A stretch of 53,002 nucleotides of DNA from a virus, in the IMG/VR virus record IMGVR_UViG_3300027881_000018, positions 1 through 53,002 of that record, one strand, 5' to 3'. This document shows, in pieces, positions 15,393-22,194 of the stretch; the first letter of the stretch is position 1, and each line of letters begins with the position of its first letter. Under the pieces are notes generated by a model that did no database searches, was not told the origin of the DNA, and worked only from the letters and a program-made list of their open reading frames with translations. The translations under genes and the position numbers were made by a program.

Positions 15393-15674
15393 TTATTCAT
15401 TCCAAGGCCCGTCTCTATCAGTCGGCTCCAAGACAAAATCGGCGTCTTTGTTGCGATAACGCTCACCAACTGAGTCATCGTCCACAATATCGTCTTGTCC
15501 ATGTAACGTGGACAGCGCTGTATCCGCAACTATGAAAAATTGATACCCAATATCTCCCTCTCTGTATCGTTCCTTAGCATAGGTGCGAATATCCGACAAA
15601 GCGGTTACAAGCAACGTCAAATCTCGCACAGCTCGCTTCAATTCATCATGTTCATTGTATGGAACCCAATTCAT
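15393..15674 (-). CDS. Hypothetical early protein
   Basis: A 93-residue protein, helical in its first half (HDELKRAVRDLTLLVTALSD) and strongly acidic near the C-terminus (DDIVDDDSVG). The start overlaps the upstream stop by four bases (ATGA). A gap of 38 bases follows before the next gene. No recognisable domain. Confidence 0.65.
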   Translation of the reverse strand: MNWVPYNEHDELKRAVRDLTLLVTALSDIRTYAKERYREGDIGYQFFIVADTALSTLHGQDDIVDDDSVGERYRNKDADFVLEPTDRDGPWNE

Positions 15675-15982
15675 TTCTGCTCCCGTTCGGGCTGATCAGG
15701 GGCAGGGCCGGGAGCGTGACGTTTGCAAACCGTCGTTTTGGAGATACGACATTCACACCCTTGATCCGGCCCTGCGTGGTCATCTTTCGGCTCTGGCATC
15801 AGGCTGTCAAGGTGGCAGTTCCAGCATCGGGCCGTCCTGTCCGGATCTCGGCTGCGCTTGCGGAACTCGGTGTGACCGCAGGATAGCGTCAGCTCGACGC
15901 AGCCGGTGTATCTCGGAAAGCCCTTCGGCCTGTAGTAGCGACGGGCGACGATCTCGCGCATCGGCCAGTTGTTCGTTCTCAT
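15671..15982 (-). CDS. Cys-rich early protein
   Basis: A 103-residue basic protein with scattered metal-ligand candidates: CVELTLSCGH, a C-W-N-C-H motif near residues 53-57, and C-E-C plus CKRH near the C-terminus. It probably binds one or two zinc ions. It overlaps both neighbours by four bases (ATGA). The function is unknown. Confidence 0.65.
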   Translation of the reverse strand: MRTNNWPMREIVARRYYRPKGFPRYTGCVELTLSCGHTEFRKRSRDPDRTARCWNCHLDSLMPEPKDDHAGPDQGCECRISKTTVCKRHAPGPAPDQPEREQK

Positions 15983-16302
15983 ATCAGCCTCCCCTGCTCG
16001 GGCTCGGCCCTGACCCGCAGCGTCCAGCAGTACTCCGGGTGGCCGTACGGACCGCTGATCTGTATGTCGGTCTTGGTCAGCAGGCTGGCGTTGGTCAGGT
16101 TGGTGATCGCCCGCCTGATGCTGGTGATCGGCGCGCCCGTCAGGTTCAGGTATTGCCGCACCTGCGACGGCGTGTACTGCATCCCCGGGCGGCTCGCGAA
16201 GTACTCGTAGATCAACTCCTCCTGAGACTTCGCCTGATGCTCGCGTCGGTCACGCAGCGCCCCGGTCGCCCCGGTCGTATTGTAGTAGCTGCCGCTACCC
16301 AC
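15979..16302 (-). CDS. Winged helix-turn-helix protein
   Basis: A 107-residue protein with a clear winged-helix pattern. It has an N-terminal helix EELIYEYFASRPG, then TPSQVRQYLNL (helix 2), PITSIRRAITNLTNASLLTK (recognition helix and start of the wing) and a short wing. It probably binds DNA, either as a regulator of the early arms or in replication. The GTG start gives the 8-base overlap GTGGGTAG with the upstream stop. Confidence 0.7.
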   Translation of the reverse strand: MGSGSYYNTTGATGALRDRREHQAKSQEELIYEYFASRPGMQYTPSQVRQYLNLTGAPITSIRRAITNLTNASLLTKTDIQISGPYGHPEYCWTLRVRAEPEQGRLI

Positions 16303-16759
16303 TGGACTCTTCGCGTCTGCTCTCCTTGTACGCGATCAGCGAGTCCCTGTGGTGCAGAAGTTTATTTGCTGATCGCTCCATTCTCGTCGCGTTGTAGTCG
16401 ATCTCTGCGTCGGTCAGGTGCTCAAGAAGGATGTATTCCGAGTCCCTGCCGCCGCCGCGCTTAGTCGGATAGCGAGTCTGCAGGTCTGGGAAAAGTGGGT
16501 GCTGCTCTACTGTATCGTCCGTGTCCTCCTCGTCCGTCGGGTCGAACTTGTGCCGCAAAATATCGCGAGCGGCATGTCGGCACTGAAGGTTACAGCCCCA
16601 AGCGACTACGACTGGCGCGGCCGCCTTCTTATCCAGTGTCTTCATTGCCTCACTGGCTACGGCAGCAGGCCCGATGCCTATATCTCCCCCGTGTCCTAAT
16701 ACTGCCTCTCGGCAGGCCGCGTAAATAAGCTCGGTCAGCGAATGTCTTTTATTTGCCAT
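16295..16759 (-). CDS. Hypothetical early protein
   Basis: A 154-residue protein with a helical N-terminus (LTELIYAACREAVLGHGG), a hydrophobic strand VVVAWGCNLQCRH carrying two Cys, an acidic central loop and a basic C-terminal helix (MERSANKLLHHRDSL). It overlaps the upstream gene by 11 bases. I do not recognise the family. The Cys/His pattern may bind metal. Confidence 0.6.
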   Translation of the reverse strand: MANKRHSLTELIYAACREAVLGHGGDIGIGPAAVASEAMKTLDKKAAAPVVVAWGCNLQCRHAARDILRHKFDPTDEEDTDDTVEQHPLFPDLQTRYPTKRGGGRDSEYILLEHLTDAEIDYNATRMERSANKLLHHRDSLIAYKESRREESSG

Positions 16760-17369
16760 TTGAATCTCCGTTTATCGCCCGTAGAAAATCACGTACTGCT
16801 GGCGCAAGGCGTCGGGCGTCTGCCGCCATGGTGTCAGTCATCAGTTCAATAAGTTCGGCCACGTCTCGGGAAAATATGTCGCGCCGCTCGAAGTCTCGGA
16901 GCCTGCCCCACAACCACAGCGCATCTGAATCCATCGCGGTCTCACTGTCGCCAGACTTGCGCAGTACGCCGGTTGTCGATGGCTTGTCGGAACCACTGAT
17001 CGCGCTCTCGAACTGGTCGTCAGATATTGCGGCCAGCCTCTGCCACCTGCTCGATTGACCCTTGCTGATGCCGAGGGCATCGAGAGTTGACGCGGTATCA
17101 TTGCGTGACCGCGTGGTGCCTCTATTTGTGCCCGGCTCTCGTGCCCCTTTCGCTTTCTCCATATCAGCCAGCAGCGCACCGGCCTTCCGCTCGGCTCGCA
17201 CGCGAATGTCAGCGCACTGATGCTCTGCGTCCGTGTTCATTGCGACCTGCGCGTACTTCTCAAACGCGAGCGCCCTGTCTCTGATGTCCTTGATCTCGTC
17301 GATGTCGTAGCAGACGGCGATCGCGTGAATCATCGCGTCGTACTTGATCAGCCCGGTTTCAGTCGTCAA
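16749..17369 (-). CDS. ParB/HTH-like DNA-associated early protein
   Basis: A 206-residue protein resembling phage proteins with a helical N-terminus (AFEKYAQVAMN, then ADIRVRAERKAGALLADM) and a helix-turn-helix-like segment ALGISKGQSSRWQRLAAIS near residues 98-116, followed by DDQFE. In relatives this arrangement precedes a DNA-modification or partition domain. Here the C-terminus is a helical tail only. The start is TTG overlapping the upstream stop (TTGA). It probably binds DNA. A regulatory or replication role is inferred. Confidence 0.6.
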   Translation of the reverse strand: MTTETGLIKYDAMIHAIAVCYDIDEIKDIRDRALAFEKYAQVAMNTDAEHQCADIRVRAERKAGALLADMEKAKGAREPGTNRGTTRSRNDTASTLDALGISKGQSSRWQRLAAISDDQFESAISGSDKPSTTGVLRKSGDSETAMDSDALWLWGRLRDFERRDIFSRDVAELIELMTDTMAADARRLAPAVRDFLRAINGDSNGK

Positions 17370-17614
17370 TGCTGCTTCTCCAGTGCGTCTGTATATATCT
17401 GCCTGATCGTACCGAGCAGCTTGCCGGCCGCCTCGATGTTCAACATGCTGAGATACCCGAAGCCGACGAATGCCATCTCTGCCATGTATGCCTGCTCATC
17501 GTCCTGCGTGATGCTGAGACATGACTCGTGCAGCTCCGCGAGCGCCTCTGTAATTTCCAGCGGAAAGCTACCGCGCAGCGAGTCCGCCAGTGCCTTGACG
17601 TCGATGTCATCCAT
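17366..17614 (-). CDS. Hypothetical helical early protein
   Basis: An 82-residue protein, mostly helical and acidic (DVKALADSLRG, ITEALAELHESC). The ATG at 17614 gives the 8-base overlap ATGGATGA with the upstream stop. The ATG one codon earlier (17617) is also possible. The family is not recognised. Confidence 0.6.
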   Translation of the reverse strand: MDDIDVKALADSLRGSFPLEITEALAELHESCLSITQDDEQAYMAEMAFVGFGYLSMLNIEAAGKLLGTIRQIYTDALEKQH

Positions 17615-17846
17615 CATCGGCCCAGCGTCGAAATACCGGCGCGTCCGGGCAGGTCGCGAAGTGCGACTCGTGCTCGTCGTAGCTGAACTTGGTCTCGCCC
17701 GCATTCGGGCCCCGCTTCTTGGAGTCGGTCGGCACGACGTTGACCGGGATGTACTTGCCGCGCTTCGTCTTCATGAACACGATGTCGGCGTCGCATCCCT
17801 TGCATTGCTTGACGTCTTTCGGGTACGGGCCCGCGCCGAGGATCAT
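17607..17846 (-). CDS. Small zinc-binding-like protein
   Basis: A 79-residue protein with CKGC near residues 15-18, a GKYIPVN segment and a later H-x-x-x-C (HFATC) that could complete a zinc site. The TKRGKYIPVNVVP segment followed by H...C is seen in small phage proteins that bind nucleic acid. The ATG overlaps the upstream stop (ATGA). The longer in-frame extension to 17945 lies inside the upstream gene and is rejected. Confidence 0.65.
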   Translation of the reverse strand: MILGAGPYPKDVKQCKGCDADIVFMKTKRGKYIPVNVVPTDSKKRGPNAGETKFSYDEHESHFATCPDAPVFRRWADDG

Positions 17847-17998
17847 GTTGACTCGAACTCGACATTGCAGTCGGCGCAGTAGTAGTGCTCGATAATTTTC
17901 TTTCCAGCCCCGGTCGTGTTGCAGATCGGAGCCATGCCGCCGCACTCAGGACAGGCTTCAGTTGGTGTCTCTGGCCACGGTTCCTTGGGTTCACTCAT
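17843..17998 (-). CDS. Tiny zinc-ribbon protein
   Basis: A 51-residue protein with C-P-E-C-G-G near residues 16-21, a lone C-N-T-T-G, and C-A-D-C near residues 41-44, a typical mini zinc ribbon. Its ATG overlaps the stop of a possible 26-residue peptide (18075-17995, minus strand), and its stop overlaps the next start (ATGA). Coding sign is supported by this coupling. The function is unknown. Confidence 0.7.
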   Translation of the reverse strand: MSEPKEPWPETPTEACPECGGMAPICNTTGAGKKIIEHYYCADCNVEFEST

Positions 17999-18025
17999 TG
18001 TCGTTTTGCTCCATGATCGCTAGAT

Positions 18026-18253
18026 TCAAATGCGCCGAACTTCCCAAAACGATGGGCTGTTCGACGCGCACTCATGATCGCTGAGTTCATTTATGCTCGG
18101 AGCTACTGTCAACTTTCGCTGCCCGATCTTGCGGCTTCTCCGTTGCCTGCCGCTGCGCTGCGCCGGGTTCCCCTTGTAGCGCGTACTCGACCACCGCAAG
18201 TGGATTCCCGTCCGGTAGGCGAGGTCGGGCGCCGACACGTTACAGTTTCTCAA
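18026..18253 (-). CDS. Possible basic leader-proximal protein
   Basis: A 75-residue basic reading frame starting with TTG, first after the putative leftward promoter. It is rich in Arg and Ser (RSGRQRRSRKIGQRK), which suits nucleic-acid binding, but there is no Shine-Dalgarno and part overlaps a 26-residue frame (18075-17995) whose stop couples to the next gene. Only one of the two is likely to be translated. Evidence is weak. Confidence 0.3.
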   Translation of the reverse strand: MRNCNVSAPDLAYRTGIHLRWSSTRYKGNPAQRSGRQRRSRKIGQRKLTVAPSINELSDHECASNSPSFWEVRRI

Positions 18254-18295
18254 GGACTGGATGTTGTGGCTTGGTGACCGGCACCCGACTCGCCA

Positions 18296-18324
18296 AATAT
18301 ATACCCCTTTGGGCCCCTTGAAAA
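18296..18324 (-). promoter_or_regulatory. Leftward early promoter candidate
   Basis: On the minus strand TTTTCA (18324-18319) is followed after 17 bases by TATATT (18301-18296), a four-of-six match and a five-of-six match to sigma-70 hexamers at ideal spacing. It would start transcription near 18289, ahead of the leftward early genes. Confidence 0.5.
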
Positions 18325-18426
18325 CACCAGTTTGAGCCGTGGGCGCGGCCCTGTTTTATTTTCCCTGATTTTTTTGTTCTTTGTGTGCTGAATCAATGCG
18401 TTACGAGCTGTTTATTTCGTTGTTTT

Positions 18427-18456
18427 TTGGCCGCTTCAGTGTGGGTGGTATATAAT
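18427..18456 (+). promoter_or_regulatory. Rightward early promoter candidate
   Basis: TTGGCC (18427-18432) and a perfect TATAAT (18451-18456) are separated by 18 bases. Transcription would start about 18463, giving a leader of about 27 bases before the first rightward gene, which begins at 18490. Confidence 0.6.
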
Positions 18457-18489
18457 GTCCATTCGGGCAGACAACGACGGAGTGTCATC

Positions 18490-18714
18490 ATGGCAATCAC
18501 CCCCCAAGACGAGCAGGCTTTTAGGCGTTACATCGAGCCATTCGGCGGCGAGCTGATGGAGATTGTGGACGGCCAAAAAATCGTGGTCCGTTTTTCGTCG
18601 ACGCTGAAGATGATGAAGGTCATCGACGGGCTCAACGAGCTTGGCGGCCGACGGTTTGTGTACAACTCGAAAATTGTGGACGAGAAGAACTACCTGACGA
18701 TTTCTGGACGGTAG
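18490..18714 (+). CDS. First rightward early protein
   Basis: A 74-residue alpha/beta protein. The ATG at 18490 has GGAG eight bases upstream and lies just after the promoter, so an in-frame start at 18385 (upstream of the promoter) is rejected. Its sequence suggests a ferredoxin-like or small regulator fold: helix DEQAFRRYIEPFG, strand ELMEIVDGQKIVVRF, helix MKVIDGLNELGG. The family is not recognised. Being first after the promoter, it may be a host takeover protein. Confidence 0.7.
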   Translation: MAITPQDEQAFRRYIEPFGGELMEIVDGQKIVVRFSSTLKMMKVIDGLNELGGRRFVYNSKIVDEKNYLTISGR

Positions 18715-18756
18715 TTTTTTTTGGCTTGTTTTTTTTTGACGAACAGGAGAGACACC

Positions 18757-19008
18757 ATGGCAAACTTTTACGACACCGTCCGCTGCCCGAGCGCAGTAGT
18801 AAGAGACGACGATGCGCCCTACGTAATTCGTTGTGAAGTATCTGGCGGCGTGACAGGACGCAGGACGCACCTTCTCAAGAACTACGGGTACGTCGTGGAG
18901 TTTGCGACGCGCAAGGCCGCAGAGGCGCGAGCGCGCCAGCTTACCAAGACGACAATGGACAACCCGTACCGAACTGCCAACTTTAGCTACACCGCCGAGA
19001 AGCGGTAA
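18757..19008 (+). CDS. Hypothetical early protein
   Basis: An 83-residue protein starting at the ATG at 18757, preceded by AGGAGAG. Strand-rich N-terminus (VIRCEVSGGV), then a strand VVEFATRKAAEARARQL running into a basic helix. It looks like a compact alpha/beta domain. The function is unknown. Confidence 0.7.
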   Translation: MANFYDTVRCPSAVVRDDDAPYVIRCEVSGGVTGRRTHLLKNYGYVVEFATRKAAEARARQLTKTTMDNPYRTANFSYTAEKR

Positions 19009-19017
19009 GGAGAAATC

Positions 19018-19221
19018 ATGACAGCAATAACGGCATCAGTAGTACAGATGGAGATTCGGGAGTTTCACTGGCCGGTGCGCGGACAGTGGATGCTTCGTAT
19101 CTGGCGTGAGGGCCTTCACTGTTCCTCGTTTGCCTACGACACGTACGGCTCTCGCGATGCAGCTCACGACGCCGCGCGGGATGTTGAGGCGACGGTAGTT
19201 CTCGGCAACGCATCGGAGTGA
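19018..19221 (+). CDS. Hypothetical early protein
   Basis: A 67-residue protein with AAGGAG before the ATG. It has a beta hairpin (EIREFHWPVRG, then QWMLRIW) and a C-terminal helix (RDAAHDAARDVEA). Its stop is followed at once by the first copy of the repeated stem-loop element. Confidence 0.65.
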   Translation: MTAITASVVQMEIREFHWPVRGQWMLRIWREGLHCSSFAYDTYGSRDAAHDAARDVEATVVLGNASE

Positions 19222-19278
19222 CCCATGCGGGCGCTGTCAGAGAGCGCCCTGATGGATTCACACAGAGGAGTAAATGAG
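19222..19278 (+). promoter_or_regulatory. Repeated stem-loop leader element, copy 1
   Basis: Fills the gap between two genes. TGC is followed by the stem GGGCGCT (19229-19235), the loop GTCAGAG and the complement AGCGCCC (19243-19249). Then come GGATTCACAC and AGGAG before the next ATG. In this copy ATGCGG at 19225 is also in frame with the downstream gene. Confidence 0.8.
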
Positions 19279-19689
19279 ATGTACCGAGACAGCCAATACG
19301 GACTGACGATTGATCTGAGTGGCCCAGACGGGAACGCCTTTATCCTGCTGGGCAAGGTGCGGGAATACGCGAAGCAGTTGGACAAGGACGCGAAGGCCAT
19401 CGTCGAGGAGATGATGGCGGGCGACTACAACGACCTGATCGCGGTTTTCGCTCGCGAGTTTGGCGACGTAATCACCCTGCTGAATGTGCCCGAGAGCGCG
19501 GGCGTCCGACACGACCCTCAGCCCGGCGACGACGAGCCTTTGATAGACGGGCCAGCCGCTGCGCGGCGCTGCGCCGACAACAGCTCACCGTGCGAGCGTC
19601 GCCGCAACAGCGACGACAATACTTGCGAACACTATCCGGACGAGCCTTTTTTCAACGACCCGGACTACGCGAGCGGAGGTGACTCATGA
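19279..19689 (+). CDS. Acidic early protein
   Basis: A 136-residue protein beginning at the ATG at 19279, eight bases after AGGAG of the stem-loop element. An in-frame start at 19225 would translate the element itself. The N-terminal half is helical with LIAVFAREFGDVITLL; the C-terminal half is disordered-looking, with Cys, Asp, Asn and Arg. The function is unknown. Its stop overlaps the next start (ATGA). Confidence 0.65.
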   Translation: MYRDSQYGLTIDLSGPDGNAFILLGKVREYAKQLDKDAKAIVEEMMAGDYNDLIAVFAREFGDVITLLNVPESAGVRHDPQPGDDEPLIDGPAAARRCADNSSPCERRRNSDDNTCEHYPDEPFFNDPDYASGGDS

Positions 19690-20057
19690 GCAGCGTTGAC
19701 ATCAGAACCGGAACAGAGGGACCGCGGCACGATCCCTACGGGTACGAGGAGCTAACGGTTACGAGCGAGCGTTGCGGCACGGTCACGCTTCACGAGGGGC
19801 TGGGCTGCTGGCTACGCGTCAACGGGGCCTGTGCAAACGAGGGCGATCACGATCGATGCGTCGCACTGTTCGAGCATGTTTGCGGCATCACGGCAAAGGC
19901 GGCACGGCGAGCATACGAGCGCCTTCGCAACCGATGCCAGAACTGCGGCTGCACCGACCAGCGCGCTCTGTCCGGGTATCCCGGCGAGACGCTGTACTTG
20001 TGCGTCCGCTGCGACGCCGTCGTACACGTTGACTTCAACGAGGCGGCAATCAGATAG
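19686..20057 (+). CDS. Early protein with C-terminal zinc ribbon
   Basis: A 123-residue protein. The C-terminal part has C-Q-N-C-G-C and C-V-R-C about 22 residues later, a zinc ribbon. The middle has additional Cys residues (CANEGDHDRC). The helix AARRAYERLRNR precedes the ribbon. The start overlaps the upstream stop by four bases. Stem-loop copy 2 follows the stop. Possibly a DNA- or protein-binding adaptor. Confidence 0.7.
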   Translation: MSSVDIRTGTEGPRHDPYGYEELTVTSERCGTVTLHEGLGCWLRVNGACANEGDHDRCVALFEHVCGITAKAARRAYERLRNRCQNCGCTDQRALSGYPGETLYLCVRCDAVVHVDFNEAAIR

Positions 20058-20118
20058 GAGCGACCCATGCGGCCATCGTCAGAGGGTGGCCTGATGGAAT
20101 CACACCAAGGAGAAACTG
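20058..20118 (+). promoter_or_regulatory. Repeated stem-loop leader element, copy 2
   Basis: Stem GGCCATC (20071-20077), loop GTCAGAG, partner GGTGGCC (20085-20091) with one T-G pair. TGGAATCACAC and AAGGAG follow. The stem differs from copy 1 at both sides in a compensating way. Confidence 0.8.
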
Positions 20119-20523
20119 ATGCACACCAAAATCACCAAGATTGACAAGGCGGCCTGCGGGCTGATTCGGGATCGGATCAATAAGGAGCTGGCCGAGGCCG
20201 TAGCGAAACTTGGGCTGACCGCAAAGGCCGGCCACGCCAGCTACGACGACCACAGCGTGACCATCAGGGTCGAGGTTGCGCTGGCTGGCTTCGACAAGGC
20301 GCGGCACGAGTTCGACGCGTACTGCCACATGTACGGGCTCACCCTGCGCGACTACGGCAGCACGTTCCGGCGCGGCAACGCCACGTACAAGATTGTCGGC
20401 CTGAACCCGAATGCACCGAAGTATCCGATCATCGCCGAGCTACCCAGCGGCAAGCGATACAGGTTCACGCTGGACGCGATTAAGACCAGCGATAGCTGGG
20501 AGCGAAACACCGAGCTGGCGTGA
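20119..20523 (+). CDS. Hypothetical early protein
   Basis: A 134-residue alpha/beta protein: a long N-terminal helix (IRDRINKELAEAVAKLG), then a strand HSVTIRVEVAL, a helix and a C-terminal segment with YKIVGLNPNAPKYPI, a pattern that recurs in phage early proteins of unknown function. It has AAGGAG at good spacing. Its stop starts stem-loop copy 3. Confidence 0.7.
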   Translation: MHTKITKIDKAACGLIRDRINKELAEAVAKLGLTAKAGHASYDDHSVTIRVEVALAGFDKARHEFDAYCHMYGLTLRDYGSTFRRGNATYKIVGLNPNAPKYPIIAELPSGKRYRFTLDAIKTSDSWERNTELA

Positions 20524-20585
20524 TCCCTGCGAGCGTCGTGACAGGGCGCTCTGAGGGAATCATCCCATGCAACGAGGAGAACATC
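20524..20585 (+). promoter_or_regulatory. Repeated stem-loop leader element, copy 3
   Basis: Stem GAGCGTC (20531-20537), loop GTGACAG, partner GGCGCTC (20545-20551) with a T-G pair. Then GGAATCATCC and, after a longer spacer, GAGGAG. In this copy TGA falls inside the loop in the frame that is open in copy 1, so the element is not primarily coding. Confidence 0.8.
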
Positions 20586-20762
20586 ATGACTGAAAGAACA
20601 CCGATGGAAAAATTGGCCGGCATTAAGACCGAGCTGATCACACTGAAGCCGCGGCTGACGCAGGAGTACCAGCGCAACATTGAGACCTGTATCGGATGGT
20701 GCCGTGATCTTGAGGAACACTTGACGGTGATCGACGCCGAGGACGACGACGATACATCGTGA
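20586..20762 (+). CDS. Small helical early protein
   Basis: A 58-residue protein (MTERTPMEKLAG start) that is helical throughout, with an acidic tail (DAEDDDD). The ATG follows the Shine-Dalgarno of stem-loop copy 3, and copy 4 starts right after its stop. The family is not recognised. Confidence 0.65.
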   Translation: MTERTPMEKLAGIKTELITLKPRLTQEYQRNIETCIGWCRDLEEHLTVIDAEDDDDTS

Positions 20763-20825
20763 TCTCTGCGAGCGCGGCCAGAGCGCGCTCTGAGGGAATC
20801 ATCCCGTAACCAAGAGGAGAAGACC
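20763..20825 (+). promoter_or_regulatory. Repeated stem-loop leader element, copy 4
   Basis: Stem GAGCGCG (20770-20776), loop GCCAGAG, partner CGCGCTC (20784-20790), seven Watson-Crick pairs. Then GGAATCATCC, a ten-base spacer and AGGAG before the DUF932 gene. Confidence 0.8.
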
Positions 20826-21917
20826 ATGTCTAAGGGAATGTCATTGCAGGAACTGGCCGTCGAGCTTGAGCGTCAGAAAAACGCCAAGCGAGACTTCATG
20901 GCCGACACGAAGGAACTGAGGGTAGAGCCGAACGAGGCGAGCCCGACGAACCTGTCGCTGCACATCGGGCAGCAGGATCAGTTCCCGATCAACAAGCACG
21001 CCGTCCGTCAGATCGGGGCGCGTCTCGAGATACCGGCGAAGTACGTTGACCGGCTGGCAGAGAAGCATCCCGACCTTCTGGCGTGGAATGTCAACACGCT
21101 GTTTGAGCGCGAGCCCGAGACGCGAATGGTTCGTGTTCTCGACGACAACGTGCGCGCCTTCCTGTCCGAGCGGTTCCGTCCCCTCGATAACTTTGACTTC
21201 GCCAACGCGGTGCTGCCGAAGCTGATCGAGACCGGCTGCGAGGTCAAGTCTTGTGAGATCACGGAGAGCCGCTTGTACATCAAGGCTTTTCGCCCCGGCG
21301 TCGAGCGCGAGATCAAGAAGCCCGGTACGCACATGGGCGACGGCGGTCACAACGTGATCCACAAGCTGCGACCCGGACTGTGCCTCAGCAACAGCGAGGT
21401 CGGCGCGGGATCGATGGCGGTTCAGCCCGGTGTCGATGAGGAGTGGTGCAGCAACTTGGCGCTGTTCAGCAAGAACGCCATGAAGAAGTACCACGTCGGG
21501 CGCAAGCAGGGCAACGATCAGGAGTCGATGTGGGAGATCTTCACCGACGCCACCAAGCGAGCCAGCGACAAGGCATTCTGGCTACAGGTGGCCGATCTGG
21601 TCGACGCCTCTCTGGACGGCGATCTGTTCGAGCAGATGGTCGCGGAGTGCGAGGCCAAGATGCTCGGCACCGAGATCGTCAAGCCGAGCGTTGCCATCAA
21701 GGAGCTGGCCAACCTCTCCGAGACTGAGGAGGAGGGCATCCTCGCTGAGCTGATCAAGGGCGGCGACCTGTCGCAGTTCGGGATGCAGTACGCCGTAACC
21801 CGGTTCGCGCAGGCGCGCGACGTCAGCTACGACCGGCAGGTCGAGCTTGAGCAACTGGGCGGCAACATCATCGAGCTACCCACCAAGGACTGGGAACGTA
21901 TCGCGCTGGCCGCGTAG
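20826..21917 (+). CDS. DUF932 family protein
   Basis: A 363-residue protein with the features of DUF932, a family common in phages, plasmids and integrative elements: an N-terminal region with FPINKHAVRQIGARLEIPAKYVDRL, the core RMVRVLDDNVRAFLSERFRPLDN, and a conserved middle with GAGSMAVQPGV. No member has a well-established activity; roles in replication or host takeover have been suggested. It is the largest rightward gene and lies behind stem-loop copy 4, so it is probably well expressed early. Start ATG has AGGAG at eight bases. Confidence 0.8.
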   Translation: MSKGMSLQELAVELERQKNAKRDFMADTKELRVEPNEASPTNLSLHIGQQDQFPINKHAVRQIGARLEIPAKYVDRLAEKHPDLLAWNVNTLFEREPETRMVRVLDDNVRAFLSERFRPLDNFDFANAVLPKLIETGCEVKSCEITESRLYIKAFRPGVEREIKKPGTHMGDGGHNVIHKLRPGLCLSNSEVGAGSMAVQPGVDEEWCSNLALFSKNAMKKYHVGRKQGNDQESMWEIFTDATKRASDKAFWLQVADLVDASLDGDLFEQMVAECEAKMLGTEIVKPSVAIKELANLSETEEEGILAELIKGGDLSQFGMQYAVTRFAQARDVSYDRQVELEQLGGNIIELPTKDWERIALAA

Positions 21918-21927
21918 AAGAAACGCC

Positions 21928-22131
21928 ATGCTGTTAACACGCAAGCAACGCGAAGCACTGAAGGCCGTATTTGATCGGCAGCCAGTGTACGAGCAGTTCA
22001 CGCGAAACCGGCTAACTTATCGCCAGTTCAGGCGCTTAGTGAAACCGGAAATAGGTGGCTTTGGCGCGGCGATGGTGCCGTGGTGCGGTATGTGGCTAGG
22101 CATCGAAAAAGATGGCCACACCCACAGCTAG
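21928..22131 (+). CDS. Hypothetical basic early protein
   Basis: A 67-residue basic protein starting at ATG 21928. Helical N-terminus TRKQREALKAVFDRQPVYEQ, then TYRQFRRLVKPEIG, a pattern also seen in small DNA-binding phage proteins, and a C-terminal hydrophobic segment (MVPWCGMWLGI). No known family. Stem-loop copy 5 follows. Confidence 0.65.
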   Translation: MLLTRKQREALKAVFDRQPVYEQFTRNRLTYRQFRRLVKPEIGGFGAAMVPWCGMWLGIEKDGHTHS

Positions 22132-22194
22132 AGGAGGTGATCCATGCGAGCGTCGTCAGAGGGCGCTCCGGTGGAATCACACCGAGGAGATGAC
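22132..22194 (+). promoter_or_regulatory. Repeated stem-loop leader element, copy 5
   Basis: Stem GAGCGTC (22148-22154), loop GTCAGAG, partner GGCGCTC (22162-22168). TGGAATCACAC and GAGGAG follow before the ATG at 22195. As in copy 1, an ATG at 22144 is in frame with the downstream gene. Confidence 0.8.

Larger units (their letters stand above)
18254..18489. other. Divergent intergenic control region
   Basis: About 236 bases without a gene between the leftward and rightward early operons. It is locally AT-rich, with T-runs at about 18356-18385 and 18412-18428, and holds a promoter candidate for each direction. An imperfect direct repeat, CATGATCGCT followed by TTCA, lies just inside the leftward operon (about 18012-18035 and 18073-18096), 61 bases apart. 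It could be an operator pair. An origin here is possible, but no iteron array is visible. Confidence 0.6.

Noticed and set aside
18385-18489. Extended start for the first rightward gene
   Set aside because: The earlier ATG lies before the promoter -10 box and would not be in the transcript.
21847-21927. Earlier start for the small gene after DUF932
   Set aside because: The extra 27 residues lie within the DUF932 reading frame. ATG 21928 is just after its stop.
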